Origin: Euglena gracilis
Lineage: Eukaryota; Euglenida; Euglenophyceae; Euglenales
Length of the DNA: 64,000 bases
Direction of reading: 5' to 3'
Assembly: GCA_039621445.1 (NCBI GenBank)
Contig: CP154955.1
Location: forward strand, 55,805,341 to 55,869,340
This document shows, piece after piece, positions 54,670 through 64,000 of the stretch. The notes beneath the pieces were generated by a model. The model saw nothing but the letters and a program-made list of their open reading frames with translations. It searched no databases and was not told where the DNA came from. The first letter of the stretch is position 1; every line of letters begins with the position of its first letter. A program made the position numbers and the translations under genes.

Positions 54670-55599
54670 ACCCACTGCTACATGGCTGGTGTGGCCCGGC
54701 CGGTCTCAACCATCCCATTGCTTACCAACCTCCGAGGGGGGAATGACTTTCCACTTTCAAAAAACCAGTCAGTCGCCTGCTTCCTATCCTGCCCCCAGGG
54801 GGGTCGGTCACTCGTTGGGCACTTGGGCCAAAATGGCCGAAAACCAGCGGATTTTAGCCAAAACCTCAAAAAAAATTTCTGGCTTCTTCGGTGCCAGGTG
54901 GCCGACCCCCCACCCCATGGGGTCTGGCCGAAATTCAGTCACCCCCCCCCCAGGTGTTTGGGTGGGGTTGGACACACCTTAAGCAATAGCATGGTCTCGA
55001 CCTCCATCCTCCTCGCTGCGTATGCCGCTGTGTTCAACCAAATAGGGCCCAATTCTCACCCCTTGTCTTAGAACTGGGTAAGAACCGGAGGGTCTATTTT
55101 GCCTAAAGCTTGGGGAAAAAACAAAGGCAGACAAGAGGAAATGGCTGAAAAAAAAAATCAGCGGTTCACACTGAAAAATGAATTTTTCCTTCATCCCAAG
55201 GCCCATCGTTCAACCTCTTCGCATCAGGATGCAAAAACAACAATACCTCATCAAAATCCAAAATCCAGCTCAGAAATTCCTCCATCGTCGCAATTTTCGA
55301 GACATTTTGCAATGATAGCAGAAAACATCAGAAAAAAATGCTCACTTGGAGGATGACATTTAAACAGATGGGTAATAACCAACGGGGTGGTGTTTGCTTG
55401 GGGCTGGGACAAAGTGGGGAGAAGGTAAAAGACCACCCTGAGTTCCGAGCCCTGAGGTCTTGGCCGGACTGCTTGGGAGGGGGGCTCTGAGGAGCAGAGG
55501 TCAGTGTTGGGGATGCAGTGCCTCATGCGGACATGGGTCATGCGGGTCACACAGGTCAAGAACGTCACCTGGGTCATCTAGGGTCACAGGTCATGCGGG
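54670..55599. other. Intergenic stretch between FkbM gene 1 and B3
   Basis: GC-rich repeat sequence to about 54960, then AT-rich sequence. No coding signal with splice support. Confidence 0.4.
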
Positions 55600-55697
55600 T
55601 CACACGGGCAGGTAAACCCACCGCAAACCAGTGGGGGTCTTCCGCTGGACCCATCTCCGCCGAACGCCGTCGCAGTCGCAGTCGCTCGCAGGCAGGA
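55600..55697 (-). CDS. Family B, copy B3, last exon
   Basis: Acceptor TTTTTTTCTGGAG, then LPASDCDCDGVRRRWVQRKT and PTGLRWVYLPV, TGA at 55600-55602. It aligns without gaps to B1 (PPATDCGCDGVWRDLVVRKT, PAGKRWVFARP). Shared residues are DC.CDGV, RKTP, G, RWV. Confidence 0.7.
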
Positions 55698-55762
55698 CTC
55701 CAGAAAAAAAATGATCTGGGGTTGATCACCTGCTTCGAGGAAATCAAACAAAAGCCTACATA

Positions 55763-55765
55763 TGA

Positions 55766-55798
<33 letters not shown>

Positions 55799-55992
55799 TG
55801 TATGTATGTATGTATGTATGTATGTATGTATGTATGTATGTATGTATGTATGTATGTATGTATGTATGTATGTATGTATGTATGTATGTATGTATGTATG
55901 TATGTATGTATGTATGTATGTATGTATGTATGTATGTATGTATGTATGTATGTATGTATGTATGTATGTATGTATGTATGTATGTATGTGTG

Positions 55993-56026
<34 letters not shown>

Positions 56027-56535
56027 TGTATGTATGTATGTATGCATGTATGTATGTATGTATGTATGTATGTATGTATGTATGTATGTATGTATGTATG
56101 TATGTATGTATGTATGTATGTATGTATGTATGTATGTATGTATGTATGTATGTATGAATGTATGTATGTATGCATGTATGTATATATGCATGCATGCATG
56201 CATGCATGTATGAATGTATATATGTACGTACGTACATACGTACGTACATACGTACGTACATACGTGTGTATGTACGTATGCATGCATGGATGGATGGATG
56301 GATGGATGGATGGATGGATGGATGGATGGATGGATGGATGGATGGATGGATGGATGGGTGGGTGGATGGATGGATGGATGTATGTGTGTGTATGTGTGTA
56401 TGTACATGCATGCATGCATGCATGTATGTATGTATGTATGCATGCATGCATGCATGTATGTATGTATGTATGTATGTATGTATGTATGTATGTATGTATG
56501 TATGTATGTATGTATGTATGTATGTATGTATGTAT
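55763..56535. repeat. (TATG)n / (CATG)n / (GGAT)n compound tract
   Basis: About 400 bp of (TATG)n, then CATG, ACGT and GGAT blocks and (TATG)n again. The block GGATGGGTGGGTGGATGG ... TGTATGTACATGCATG near 56340-56430 recurs at about 59920-60010, so part of the tract was copied between the two sites. Confidence 0.95.
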
Positions 56536-56536
56536 G

Positions 56537-56762
56537 CCCCCCAAAATGGTTTGGTGACACAAAGGATTTTGTTATTTTGTGGCCCTCGAATAGTTGGGCA
56601 ACAAAAAGGGATTTGCCCCCCAAAACGGTTTGGTAACACAAGGGATTTTGTTAATTTGGGGCCGTCGAACGGTTGAGCAACAAAAAGGGATTTGCCCACC
56701 AAAACGGTTTTGTAACACAAGGGATTTTGTTATTTTGGGGCCCTCGAACAGTTGAGCGGTTT
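56537..56762 (+). repeat. Three tandem ~79-bp units
   Basis: Units start near 56537, 56615 and 56694 with CCCCCAAAA(T/C)GGTTTGGTAACAC and contain GGATTTTGTTATTTTG and CAACAAAAAGGGATTTG. The core phrase ACACAAGGGATTTTGTTATT is also found inside both 13-bp-duplication elements, so the array may derive from their interior. Confidence 0.8.
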
Positions 56763-57114
56763 TGGGGTGGGGGGGTCGACCATGGTCGCCCCCTCGGAAG
56801 GGGGGGTCGCTGAGCTCTTATCTCTTTAGAGTAAGAGCGAAGCTTACCACCCCGGTTTGGGACCCCCCCCCTGACCCCCCCGCCCCCCCCGCCCCCCCCC
56901 CCTCCCCTGGGTAGGCAGGGAGTCCCGCGGATTATCGATATGATCAAATTTCCGGGTCCCCAAAGTGAATGGCCTATAGGTTAGGAGACGGTCCCAGGTT
57001 GCCAACGCACCCCCACAATAGCCGTAACTCCCCGCCAGTTCGGAGATCGGGCCCGAGCAAAAAAGTTGCGTACCGTTTTTTTTTCGGGGAAATTGCAGGT
57101 TTTTTCGGGGTCCA

Positions 57115-58280
57115 AAAATCGAAAATTTCAAAATATCTCGAAAATGCTGCGGAGTTGAGGAAAAGTTATGGCGACCTTATTTGACGACCTTGGGACGCCG
57201 GATCGATCGGTATGCGCGGTTTGGGCCGACTCCTCGCCTAGCCCGAGATATGGCCGTTTTGGTGTTTTGGGCCAGTTTGGCCAGTTTTGGCCGTTTCGGG
57301 CCCATTCGGGGCCCGAAACAGGCTTTTGCTTAAGGACCCCCGGGGGGGGGGGTACTGGCTAGCCAATCGGCTAGACACTGGAAAAAGTGGACTAGCTAGC
57401 CCCCCCCTCCCCCCCGGGGGGGGGGGGTCCGGGGGCCCCCCGGACTGGAAAAAAAATTTTCCTCCGGCGCACAGCGCCGGAGGAAAAATGAGGTTTTTAA
57501 CAGGTTTTTGGCTGATTTTGTTCCAAAAATTCCCAAAAATGGCCAAAAACGGGCATTTTTGGCCATTTTTGGGGGTCCCAAAAAAAATTTCCACTAGCTA
57601 GCCCTGCTAGCAGACCCCCCCCCCGGGGGGGGGTCTGCTAGAAAACCCACTAGCCAAATTTGGACTAGCTGCAGTCCAGCCCCCCCCGGGGGGGGGGGGT
57701 ACTGCAATCCCTTAAGCAAAAGCCTGGCCCGAAACCGTAATTTGCCCATATCTCGGGCTAGACGAGGAGTTGGAGCCCAAACCAGGGGGTCAATCATTAG
57801 GTTTAGGGGGGGGGGGTTTGACCGTTTTTTGGGGTTCCCGGGGCCTGGTTGTGCGATTTTGGGCCAGTTTTGGGTATTCGGGGACCCCTGCGGGGGTTCG
57901 AGGGCGGCCGGGCTGGGGGTCAAAAATCGAAAAATTCAAAATATCTCGAAAACGCTGCGGAGTTGAGGAAAAGTGATGGCGACCTCATTTGACGACCTTG
58001 GAACGCCCTATCGATCGGTATGCGCGGTTTGGGACAACTCCTCGCCTAGCCCGAGATACGGCCGTTTTGGGGGTTTTGGGCAAGTTTTGCCAGTTCTGGC
58101 CATTTCGGGGCCCGAAACCGTAAATTGGCCGTATCTCGGGCTAGACGAGGAGTTGGAACCCAAACCAGGGGGTCAATCATTAGGTTTAGGGGGGGGGGGG
58201 TTGACCGTTTTTGGGGGTTCCCGGGGCCTGATTGTGCGATTTTGGGCCAGTTTTGGGTATTCGGGGACCCCACCTGCGCC
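57115..58280 (+). repeat. Tandem duplication with internal inverted blocks
   Basis: Sequence at 57115-57318 and 57737-57910 recurs at 57915-58110 and 58110-58275. Each unit contains CTCGCCTAGCCCGAGATA and, inverted, ATCTCGGGCTAGACGAGGAG. The left unit is split by the MITE at 57319-57726; the right unit is intact and gives its empty site (CGGGGCCCGAAACCGTAA). Confidence 0.85.
57319..57726. mobile_element. hAT-like MITE, family 2, copy b
   Basis: Starts CAGGCTTTTGCTTAAGG, ends CCTTAAGCAAAAGCCTG (perfect 17-bp TIRs), with identical GCCCGAAA at 57311-57318 and 57727-57734. The empty site is preserved in the neighbouring tandem unit near 58105. 408 bp; the interior matches copy a at 13.7 kb, including TTCCTCCGGCGC and the paired TCTGCTAGAAA blocks. 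Confidence 0.97.
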
Positions 58281-58499
58281 GTCAGGGCGGCTGGGCGAGG
58301 GGGGGTCGGGTGGCAGGTCGGGACCCAAAATTTTGAAAAAATTTTTTTCGCTCAAAAACACTTTTTTTCACTTCAGAACATCAAAAAAAGTGTTTTTGAG
58401 CGAAAAAATTTTTCCGACCCGGACCCCCCCCATGCCCCCCCTGGGGCCCTCCCCCTGGCTGGGGCCCGCCCCCTGGCCGGTGGACTTGGCCATTTTTGG

Positions 58500-58935
58500 G
58501 TCAAAAAGTCGAAAAAATTCGAAAAAATTTTTTTTGCCCAAAACCATGATTTTTGACCTCCCAGACCCGAAAAAAGTGTTTTCGAGCCAAAAATGAGCGT
58601 TTTTCGACCCGCCAGCGCCCCGTTTTGGGCCACCAACCCATTGATTTTGGGTCAAAATCAGGTCAAAAAAGTCGAAAAAATCGAAAAAAAATTTTTTGCC
58701 GAAACGATGTTTTTTGGCCTCCCGGACCCGGAAAAACTGTTTTTGAGCCGAAAATGAGCGTTTTGCGACCCGCCAGCGCCCCATTTTGGGCCACCAACCC
58801 ATGACTTTGGGTCAAAACCGGTCAAAAAAGTCGAAAAAAATCGAAATTTTTTTTTGGCCCCAAAACGATGTTTTTTGGCCTCCCTGACCCAGAAAAACTG
58901 TTTTTGAGCCGAAAATGAGCGTTTTTCCCGGGCCG
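58500..58935 (+). repeat. Tandem ~160-bp units
   Basis: Three units starting near 58498, 58648 and 58810 with GGTCAAAA..GGTCAAAAAAGTCG and containing GAGCC(A/G)AAAATGAGCGTTTT and CGACCCGCCAGCGCCCC. Open frames through them (KKSFSAQK-like) are repeat products. Confidence 0.8.
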
Positions 58936-58978
58936 GGCCGGGGTGGTCTCCCAAAGAGCTCAGCTCTACGTCACACCC

Positions 58979-59400
58979 TGGTCGCGGTTATGGGGTGGGG
59001 GGGTCGACCATGGTCGCCCCTTGGAAGGGGGGGTCGCGGTTATGGGGTGGGGGGGTCGACCATGGTCGCCCCCTCGGAAGGGGGGGTCGCGGTTATGGGG
59101 GGGGGGGGACGACCATGGTCGCCCCTCGGAAGGGGGGGTCGCGGTTATGGGGTGGGGGGGGTTGATCATGGTCGCCCCCTCGAAAGGGGGGGTCGCGGTT
59201 ATGGAGTGGGGGGGGTCGACCATGGTCGCCCCTTGGAAGGGGGGGTCGCGGTTATGGTGTGGGGGGGGTCGACCATGGTCGCCCCTTGGAAGGGGGGGTC
59301 GCGGTTATGGGGTGGGGGGGTCGACCATGGTCGCCCCCCCCCCCTCGGAAGGGTGTCACGGTTATGGAGTGGGGGTCGACCATGGTCGCCCTCGGTCGAC
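58979..59400 (+). repeat. Tandem array of ~54-58 bp units with a palindromic core
   Basis: About eight units of TCGCGGTTATGG, a G-run, GTCGACCATGGTCGCCCC and GGAAGGGGG. The core GACCATGGTC is a perfect palindrome, and a single unit core lies at 56770. The array sits next to the 13-bp-duplication element, whose ends carry the same GACCATGGTCGAC words. Confidence 0.85.
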
Positions 59401-59541
59401 CCCCACGGTCGCCTCGGTCGACCCCCCCCCCACTACCCCCCCACCCCCGACCGAGAGCGACCGAGAGCGACCGTGGGCCGACCATGGTCGACCCCCACTA
59501 CCCCCCCCCCCCCAGGCCAGAACCAGGAGCCCGTATGCATG

Positions 59542-59847
59542 GAGGGGTAGATTTATCCTGGGGGGGGGGTAGTGGGGGTCGACCGTGGTCGATCTCGGTC
59601 GCCCTCGGTCGCCCTCGGTCGTGGGGGGGGGGTCGATGCCAAAATGTGCACTACATGCAAAATTTGCGCAACATACAAGCAAAAGGCGTTACACACACAA
59701 GGGATTTTGTTATTTTAGGGCCCTGGAACAGTTGCCTACGCCGCTACATGGCAAAAAAAAAGTCGAAAAAAACTCAGTAGGAATCACCCATAGCGACCGA
59801 GAGCGACCATGGTCGACCCCCACTACCCCCCCAGGCCAGATCCGGGA
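59542..59847. mobile_element. TIR element with 13-bp target duplication, copy b
   Basis: Flanked by identical GCCCGTATGCATG at 59529-59541 and 59848-59860. Ends resemble copy a: AGATTTATCCTGGGG ... CCCCAGGCCAGATCCGGGA. The interior again has ACACAAGGGATTTTGTTATT and a CAGTTGCCTACGCCGCTAC block. The right end of another copy (CCCCAGGCCAGAACCAGGA) abuts its left duplication at 59528. Confidence 0.85.
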
Positions 59848-59860
59848 GCCCGTATGCATG

Positions 59861-60200
59861 GATGGATGGATGGATGGGTGGATGGATGGATGGATGGATG
59901 GATGGATGGATGGATGGATGGATGGATGGGTGGGTGGGTGGATGGATGGATGGATGTATGTGTGTGTATGTGTGTATGTGTGTATGTACATACATGCATG
60001 CATGCATGCATGCATGCATGCATGTATGCATGCATGCATGCATGCATGTATGTATGCATGTATGTATGTATGTATGTATGTATGTATGTATGTATGTATG
60101 TATGTATGTATGTATGTATGCATGCATGCATGCATGAATGGATGGATGTATGGATGGACGGATGGATGGAGGGATGGATGGATGGATGGATGGATGGATG
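59861..60200. repeat. (GGAT)n / (CATG)n / (TATG)n compound tract
   Basis: Same block order as the inner part of 55763-56535. It begins directly at the end of the 13-bp-duplication element. Confidence 0.95.
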
Positions 60201-60225
60201 CACGTACGCACGTACGTCTGTATAA

Positions 60226-60227
<2 letters not shown>

Positions 60228-60256
<29 letters not shown>

Positions 60257-60522
60257 TAGATAATGGATAGATGGATAGATAGATACAGATATAGATATGT
60301 AGTATATAGATATTTGAGTAGATATACAGATAATATATGGATATACAGATATCTGTACACATTATCTATCTATATATGCACACACATGCACATATGCATA
60401 GGCATAGGCATACATATTCATATTCATATTCACATTCATATTCACATTCATATACATGTACATATTCATATGCATGTACATATACATGTACATATACATA
60501 TACATATACATATTCACATACG

Positions 60523-60609
<87 letters not shown>

Positions 60610-60610
60610 G

Positions 60611-60674
<64 letters not shown>

Positions 60675-60684
60675 AACATATACA

Positions 60685-60716
<32 letters not shown>

Positions 60717-60730
60717 TCATATGCATGCAT
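60228..60730. repeat. (GACA)n, (GATA)n and (ACATAT)n tracts
   Basis: GACA/GATA variants, then about 300 bp built on the hexamer ACATAT with CATTCATATT variants on the left. Confidence 0.95.
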
Positions 60731-60732
60731 AC

Positions 60733-61020
60733 ACATGTGGCAGCAAACTTTAACTTGCCCCCTGGGGGCCATATAAAATCCTGGGGGGTCAAATTTTTTT
60801 GTGTTATTGATTGAATAGGGTTATGCGTTAGGCCTAACATTGGGCCTAACTTATAGATTAGTGTTTGGTTTATAAGTTTGGCCCAAAGTTAAGACGAACG
60901 CTTAGCCCGAATCCCACTCCATCAATAACGCAAACAATATGATAATACTTTTTGAGCCCCTCAGGAGATTTTACTTGGACCCCGCTGGGGGGGGGCAAAT
61001 AAAATCTTGCTGCCACATGT
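60733..61020. mobile_element. MITE with ACATGTGGCAGCAA termini
   Basis: Left ACATGTGGCAGCAA, then AACTTGCCCCC; right GGGGGCAAATAAAATC, then TTGCTGCCACATGT. The ends pair over about 35 bp with few mismatches. The interior has the palindromic TTAGGCCTAA. The target duplication is unclear because the left flank is a microsatellite. Confidence 0.75.
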
Positions 61021-61272
61021 ATCCATCTATTTGCAAAATTCAACAGATTTTTGGCCGGATTTGCCAGAACGGGGAACAGGGGAAACCGGGAATTTTTTTA
61101 ACACGTTTTTGGACTGCTTGCAGTTGAGGGTGGGCTGTTGTTTGGAAATTCGGCTGAAAGAAAAGCCAATTGGTCAGTGGTCGGGGGAATGGATGATTCG
61201 GTGAAAAGCCACAAGGTTTCTACCAATTTTTCTGCACTGTGGCATTAAGGAGTGAATGTAGATTTGTTTCAG

Positions 61273-61445
61273 TCAAACACAAGAACATATTCTGGAAATG
61301 GATAGATGTTGGGGGGGATCAACAACAACTTCTTCGGGGGTTGTTGAGATGTGTAGGCGCAACAGAACGCTTTGCAGAACTTTTGCATTCTCGGTGGAAT
61401 AAAATCACAATGAGAAAAGAGGCCCCAAAATCGATTGGTCAGTAG
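61273..61445 (+). CDS. Plus-strand terminal exon, unknown gene
   Basis: Acceptor GATTTGTTTCAG, then HKNIFWKWIDVGGDQQQLLR, LRCVGATERFAELLHSRWNK and a stop at 61443-61445. The style resembles gene D exons. No upstream exon was identified. Confidence 0.45.
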
Positions 61446-61524
61446 GCGTTTTGTCTGCCTTTGGAGGAACACATTATTGGGGCAGGCGAGGCTGAAACAG
61501 AAAGGACCCACCCCCACCCCAGAA

Positions 61525-61640
61525 CCCTCCCGGACTGCGTCAATGGCACGCCACAAATTGGGGCCGCGCTGCCAGTCCCCCGACGAGTGGACCCCAGCCT
61601 GCCAATGGTACGAGCACAGGCAAGTCTGGCTGCCGGGGCC
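61525..61640 (-). CDS. Family B, copy B3, CLCSYH exon
   Basis: GSQTCLCSYHWQAGVHSSGD, then WQRGPNLWRAIDAVREG. It aligns with the B1 (21966-22013) and B2 (39673-39720) fragments, and continues further than they do. An AG acceptor (GACGGCCCCGGCAG) falls just before QTC. Confidence 0.55.
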
Positions 61641-61739
61641 GTCACAGGTGTGATGGAAACAGGGGCTCTCGTACCCCCCCCCCCCCAACCCCTGGGCCCA
61701 CACCAACCGGCACCCAAATTTAAGCACCCCCCCCCCCCC

Positions 61740-62980
61740 CGGTGGGGGGTACCGTGAACCCTTGGCAGAAGCCTGCATCCCACCCCCGCCCCCCCAAAAC
61801 GCACCAGAAATCGGCCGAAACCCCTTGAAAAATTGCCCGCGGTGGGTCAGTCTTTTGCCCAGGCCTTGGGCCAGGTCTTGGGCCGGGCAAAAGACTGGCC
61901 CATGGCGCGCCCAACGCCCAGCAGGGCGGGGGGTCGGCAACCCCAACCCACCCACCCACTCTCGAAAACCCACCCATCCCCCCGGTGAGTGGGGTCACAC
62001 GGGGGTTACGTGAATCTATGGGCCCAACGGAAGTGGGGTGGTGTGGCCCAATCAAAGGTCAACTGGTGGCTGGCGGAAGTTCTCCGGTACTCTTCATCCC
62101 TTTCATCTGCAAGACATTTCAGAGTTCTCCAACAGGCCGTTTCATCCTTGAAAACACACTCCTTTCGCAGCAAACTTCAAAAATCGTCCAAAGGGGTTGC
62201 AGGCAAATAAACAAAAAGCACACAAAGGGGTGGAACTGTCATCCAGGCTCTAGAACACCACCTGGCGCTGGCAGTTGCCACAAAGACACGGAGAAGAGGG
62301 TTCGTGCATTTTTGTACAATATATTTTTTCCCGGTGGTAAGTGTGAGGACCACCGCCTCAGAAACTGAAAAACCTTAAATAAACAACCACTTGTGGATTT
62401 GAGTTCGGAGGGGCCCATGGCTTGGACCTTGTGGAGACAAATACCGCATTGTTGCCACAGCGGCAGGACAATGACTGTGACTGTGAAGGAGGGGGTTGGT
62501 TGGCAGAAAGGTACCTGCCACGGAACAACGGAGGTGACACACGACAGAAAGCATGGCAGGAATCCGTACCCATCCGGAACGACAGGCAGACAGGTGGAAG
62601 GCAGCCAAAAAGACGCAGGACTCATCCGCATCATGCACAGACTTTTCATCAGCATTTGCGCGTTGGCACAAAATACGCATTGATTATCTCTGATTGACGG
62701 TTTGTGTTGACCAAGGAACCATTCAAACAAAGAAAAAGAGCACCAATAATGAAAACAGGTTTTAAGAGCATCCATCTTTATTTCTGTGGATGAGTGGTTA
62801 TCAAAGACGCACCTTATTATACATCCGACGCATAAAGCACGTGTGTCAAAATAATGTCGAAGCCACAGAGCGCTGGTTGTGCGATATTGGAAAACCAAGT
62901 TGCTGAAATGCAGTAGTGACCAAAATCAAAAGCATTCCAAATGCAGTCCGCGAACTTTCCCATCGGAGCGGGGCTGAGAA
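61740..62980. other. Stretch without a firm gene
   Basis: C-rich to about 61990, then ordinary composition with a minus-strand open frame at 62239-62898 that lacks splice, start or domain support. Confidence 0.4.
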
Positions 62981-62987
62981 GCAACGC

Positions 62988-63044
62988 TTAACGACCCACA
63001 TCGGAGCTCAGGTGTGGAATCAGACCCTTCCGCACGAACACTTC
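62988..63044 (-). CDS. FkbM gene 2, last exon
   Basis: Acceptor CCTCTCCCGTTCCAG, then EVFVRKGLIPHLSSDVGR and TAA at 62988-62990. FkbM proteins often end with an (N/D)(D/E)VFVR(R/K) stretch shortly after the GY..C region, which is what is seen here. Confidence 0.75.
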   Translation of the reverse strand, partial: EVFVRKGLIPHLSSDVGR

Positions 63045-63114
63045 CTGGAACGGGAGAGGAAGGGGCGGCACTAACCCATTCAGGGGACCAAGCCACTGCC
63101 CTGGTCGGAAGGCC

Positions 63115-63190
63115 CCCCAGCGGCACTCCGTGTAGCCAGCCTTGCCCAGAACCTTGCGCACCGCGAGGTTCTTGCGCAGTCCCAGGCGCC
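63115..63190 (-). CDS. FkbM gene 2, C-terminal domain exon
   Basis: Reads RLGLRKNLAVRKVLGKAGYT and ECRWG, matching the C-terminal exon of FkbM gene 1 (KNLQVRQILHTVGYVECRWG). The intron to the last exon is about 70 nt and would begin GCC or GGC rather than GT. The VE.D motif expected before it is absent, so its acceptor or an upstream exon differs. The rest of the gene lies beyond 64000. Confidence 0.75.
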
Positions 63191-63780
63191 TTTTCGAAGA
63201 AAAAAAATGCTGACCGGAACACCTGCCTCATGGGACTGTGAGGTTGGACCACCTTCAGGTGCAAAGAGGGCCCCACAAATTCAAACAGTGCTGCGGTCCG
63301 AGAAGCCAGTCCAGGTAGGCGCGACAATAAAATGTGTGGCAATAAAATGTGACAATAAAAAGTACTACAAAAAATTCTATTTTAAAATTTTCTCACATTT
63401 TACCGCGTGTCTGTGCCGACCTCACCCGTTTTATAAAACGGGCCAGTCTCCCCTGCTTTTTTCAGAGCAGGTCGGCCCCCACTTCTCTGTGCCCGGCAGA
63501 GAAGCAAGGTGGCAAACTCATCGACCCGCAGCATTCAAGTTGAGGGCTCCACCCATGAGGCCCACCCCCAGCAGCCCAGGCCGAAACCACCGAAATTCCG
63601 GATGCCTCTAATTTTCTGCTGCCTGAAGGTCACTGTGCCGATTGCTGATTATGAGCCGTTTGGGGCCCAACTCTGCAATGATGGACGGCCTTATTTGCAG
63701 CAGACCAGGAGGGGGTGGGGGCAATCTGGACCATCCAATTGCTAACTGACTGATCCCAGGGGGGGGAAGGGGTTTTCCCC

Positions 63781-64000
63781 CGGGCTTGTGCTTACCGACA
63801 GGGGGGAGAGGGTGGATGGGTGCTATAGGCTTTGGCGCCAGGGTCGGAGGGGGGTGCGTGCAATGGGCAGGCACCCCCAAAAACCCTGCCCCCCCGGGGG
63901 GGGTCGGATGGGTGCTGTAGGGTGCCTGCCCCTAGCACCAGGGTTCGATATAAGGACAGGTGGGGGGGGTGGTCCGGACCCCCCCTGCGGGCCAGGAGGG
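63781..64000. mobile_element. Family 3 element, partial copy
   Basis: GGCTTGTGCTTACCGACAGGG, then GGGTGGATGGGTGCTATAGG and GGGTCGGATGGGTGCTGTAG, as at 47.5-47.7 kb. After about 63945 it passes into GATATAAGGACAGGTGGGG sequence seen also at 38570, 45360 and 53297, and the window ends. Confidence 0.6.

Noticed and set aside
58915-59780. 200-residue Gly/Trp/His-rich ORFs over 58.9-59.8 kb
   Set aside because: They are translations of the 54-58 bp tandem array.

Overview
The window looks like nuclear DNA of a unicellular eukaryote, probably an alga or related protist; the lineage cannot be fixed from sequence alone. No bacterial gene layout, rRNA, tRNA or CRISPR was seen. Coding signal comes as short GC-rich exons (about 50-360 bp) bounded by recognisable splice sites (pyrimidine tract plus AG, GT donors) and separated by large introns full of homopolymers, microsatellites and small transposons. 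FkbM-type methyltransferases with the sequence style seen here are common in marine algae and fit that reading.

Layout. 1.7-2.4 kb: a small ORF with a helix-turn-helix look between two direct repeats. 3.4-16.0 kb, minus strand: gene A, a split gene starting with a signal peptide. 18.3-30.3 and 35.5-44.2 kb: two diverged direct copies (D1, D2) of one segment, each holding exons of a cysteine-rich gene family (B1, B2). 44.3-54.5 kb, minus strand: an FkbM-family methyltransferase split over at least six exons, with plus-strand exons (gene D) inside its introns. 55.6-61.6 kb: a third family-B copy, then microsatellites and tandem repeats. 63.0-63.2 kb: the 3' end of a second FkbM-type gene that continues off the window. 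The long genes lie head to tail on the minus strand, so the region looks like a cluster of secreted or endomembrane proteins shaped by duplication.

The most striking content is mobile. At least eight non-autonomous DNA-transposon families can be outlined by terminal inverted repeats (TIRs), several with exact 8-bp target duplications (hAT-like), others with TA duplications, one with 13-bp duplications. D1 and D2 serve as each other's empty sites and confirm several insertions. Two larger elements (3.65 kb at 23.2-26.8 kb and 4.48 kb at 30.4-34.9 kb) share the TIR core GGCGGCGTAAATTGCCCA. Both are studded with about 25 short hairpins of stem GAAGCGG/CCGCTTC that almost never occur elsewhere in the window. 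They also carry coding-like cargo; one cargo ORF is split by a 316-bp hAT-like insertion whose removal rejoins the frame. This hairpin-studded element family is the best candidate for an undescribed system.

All exon limits were read by eye. Frames of several exons and all joins between distant exons are inferences.
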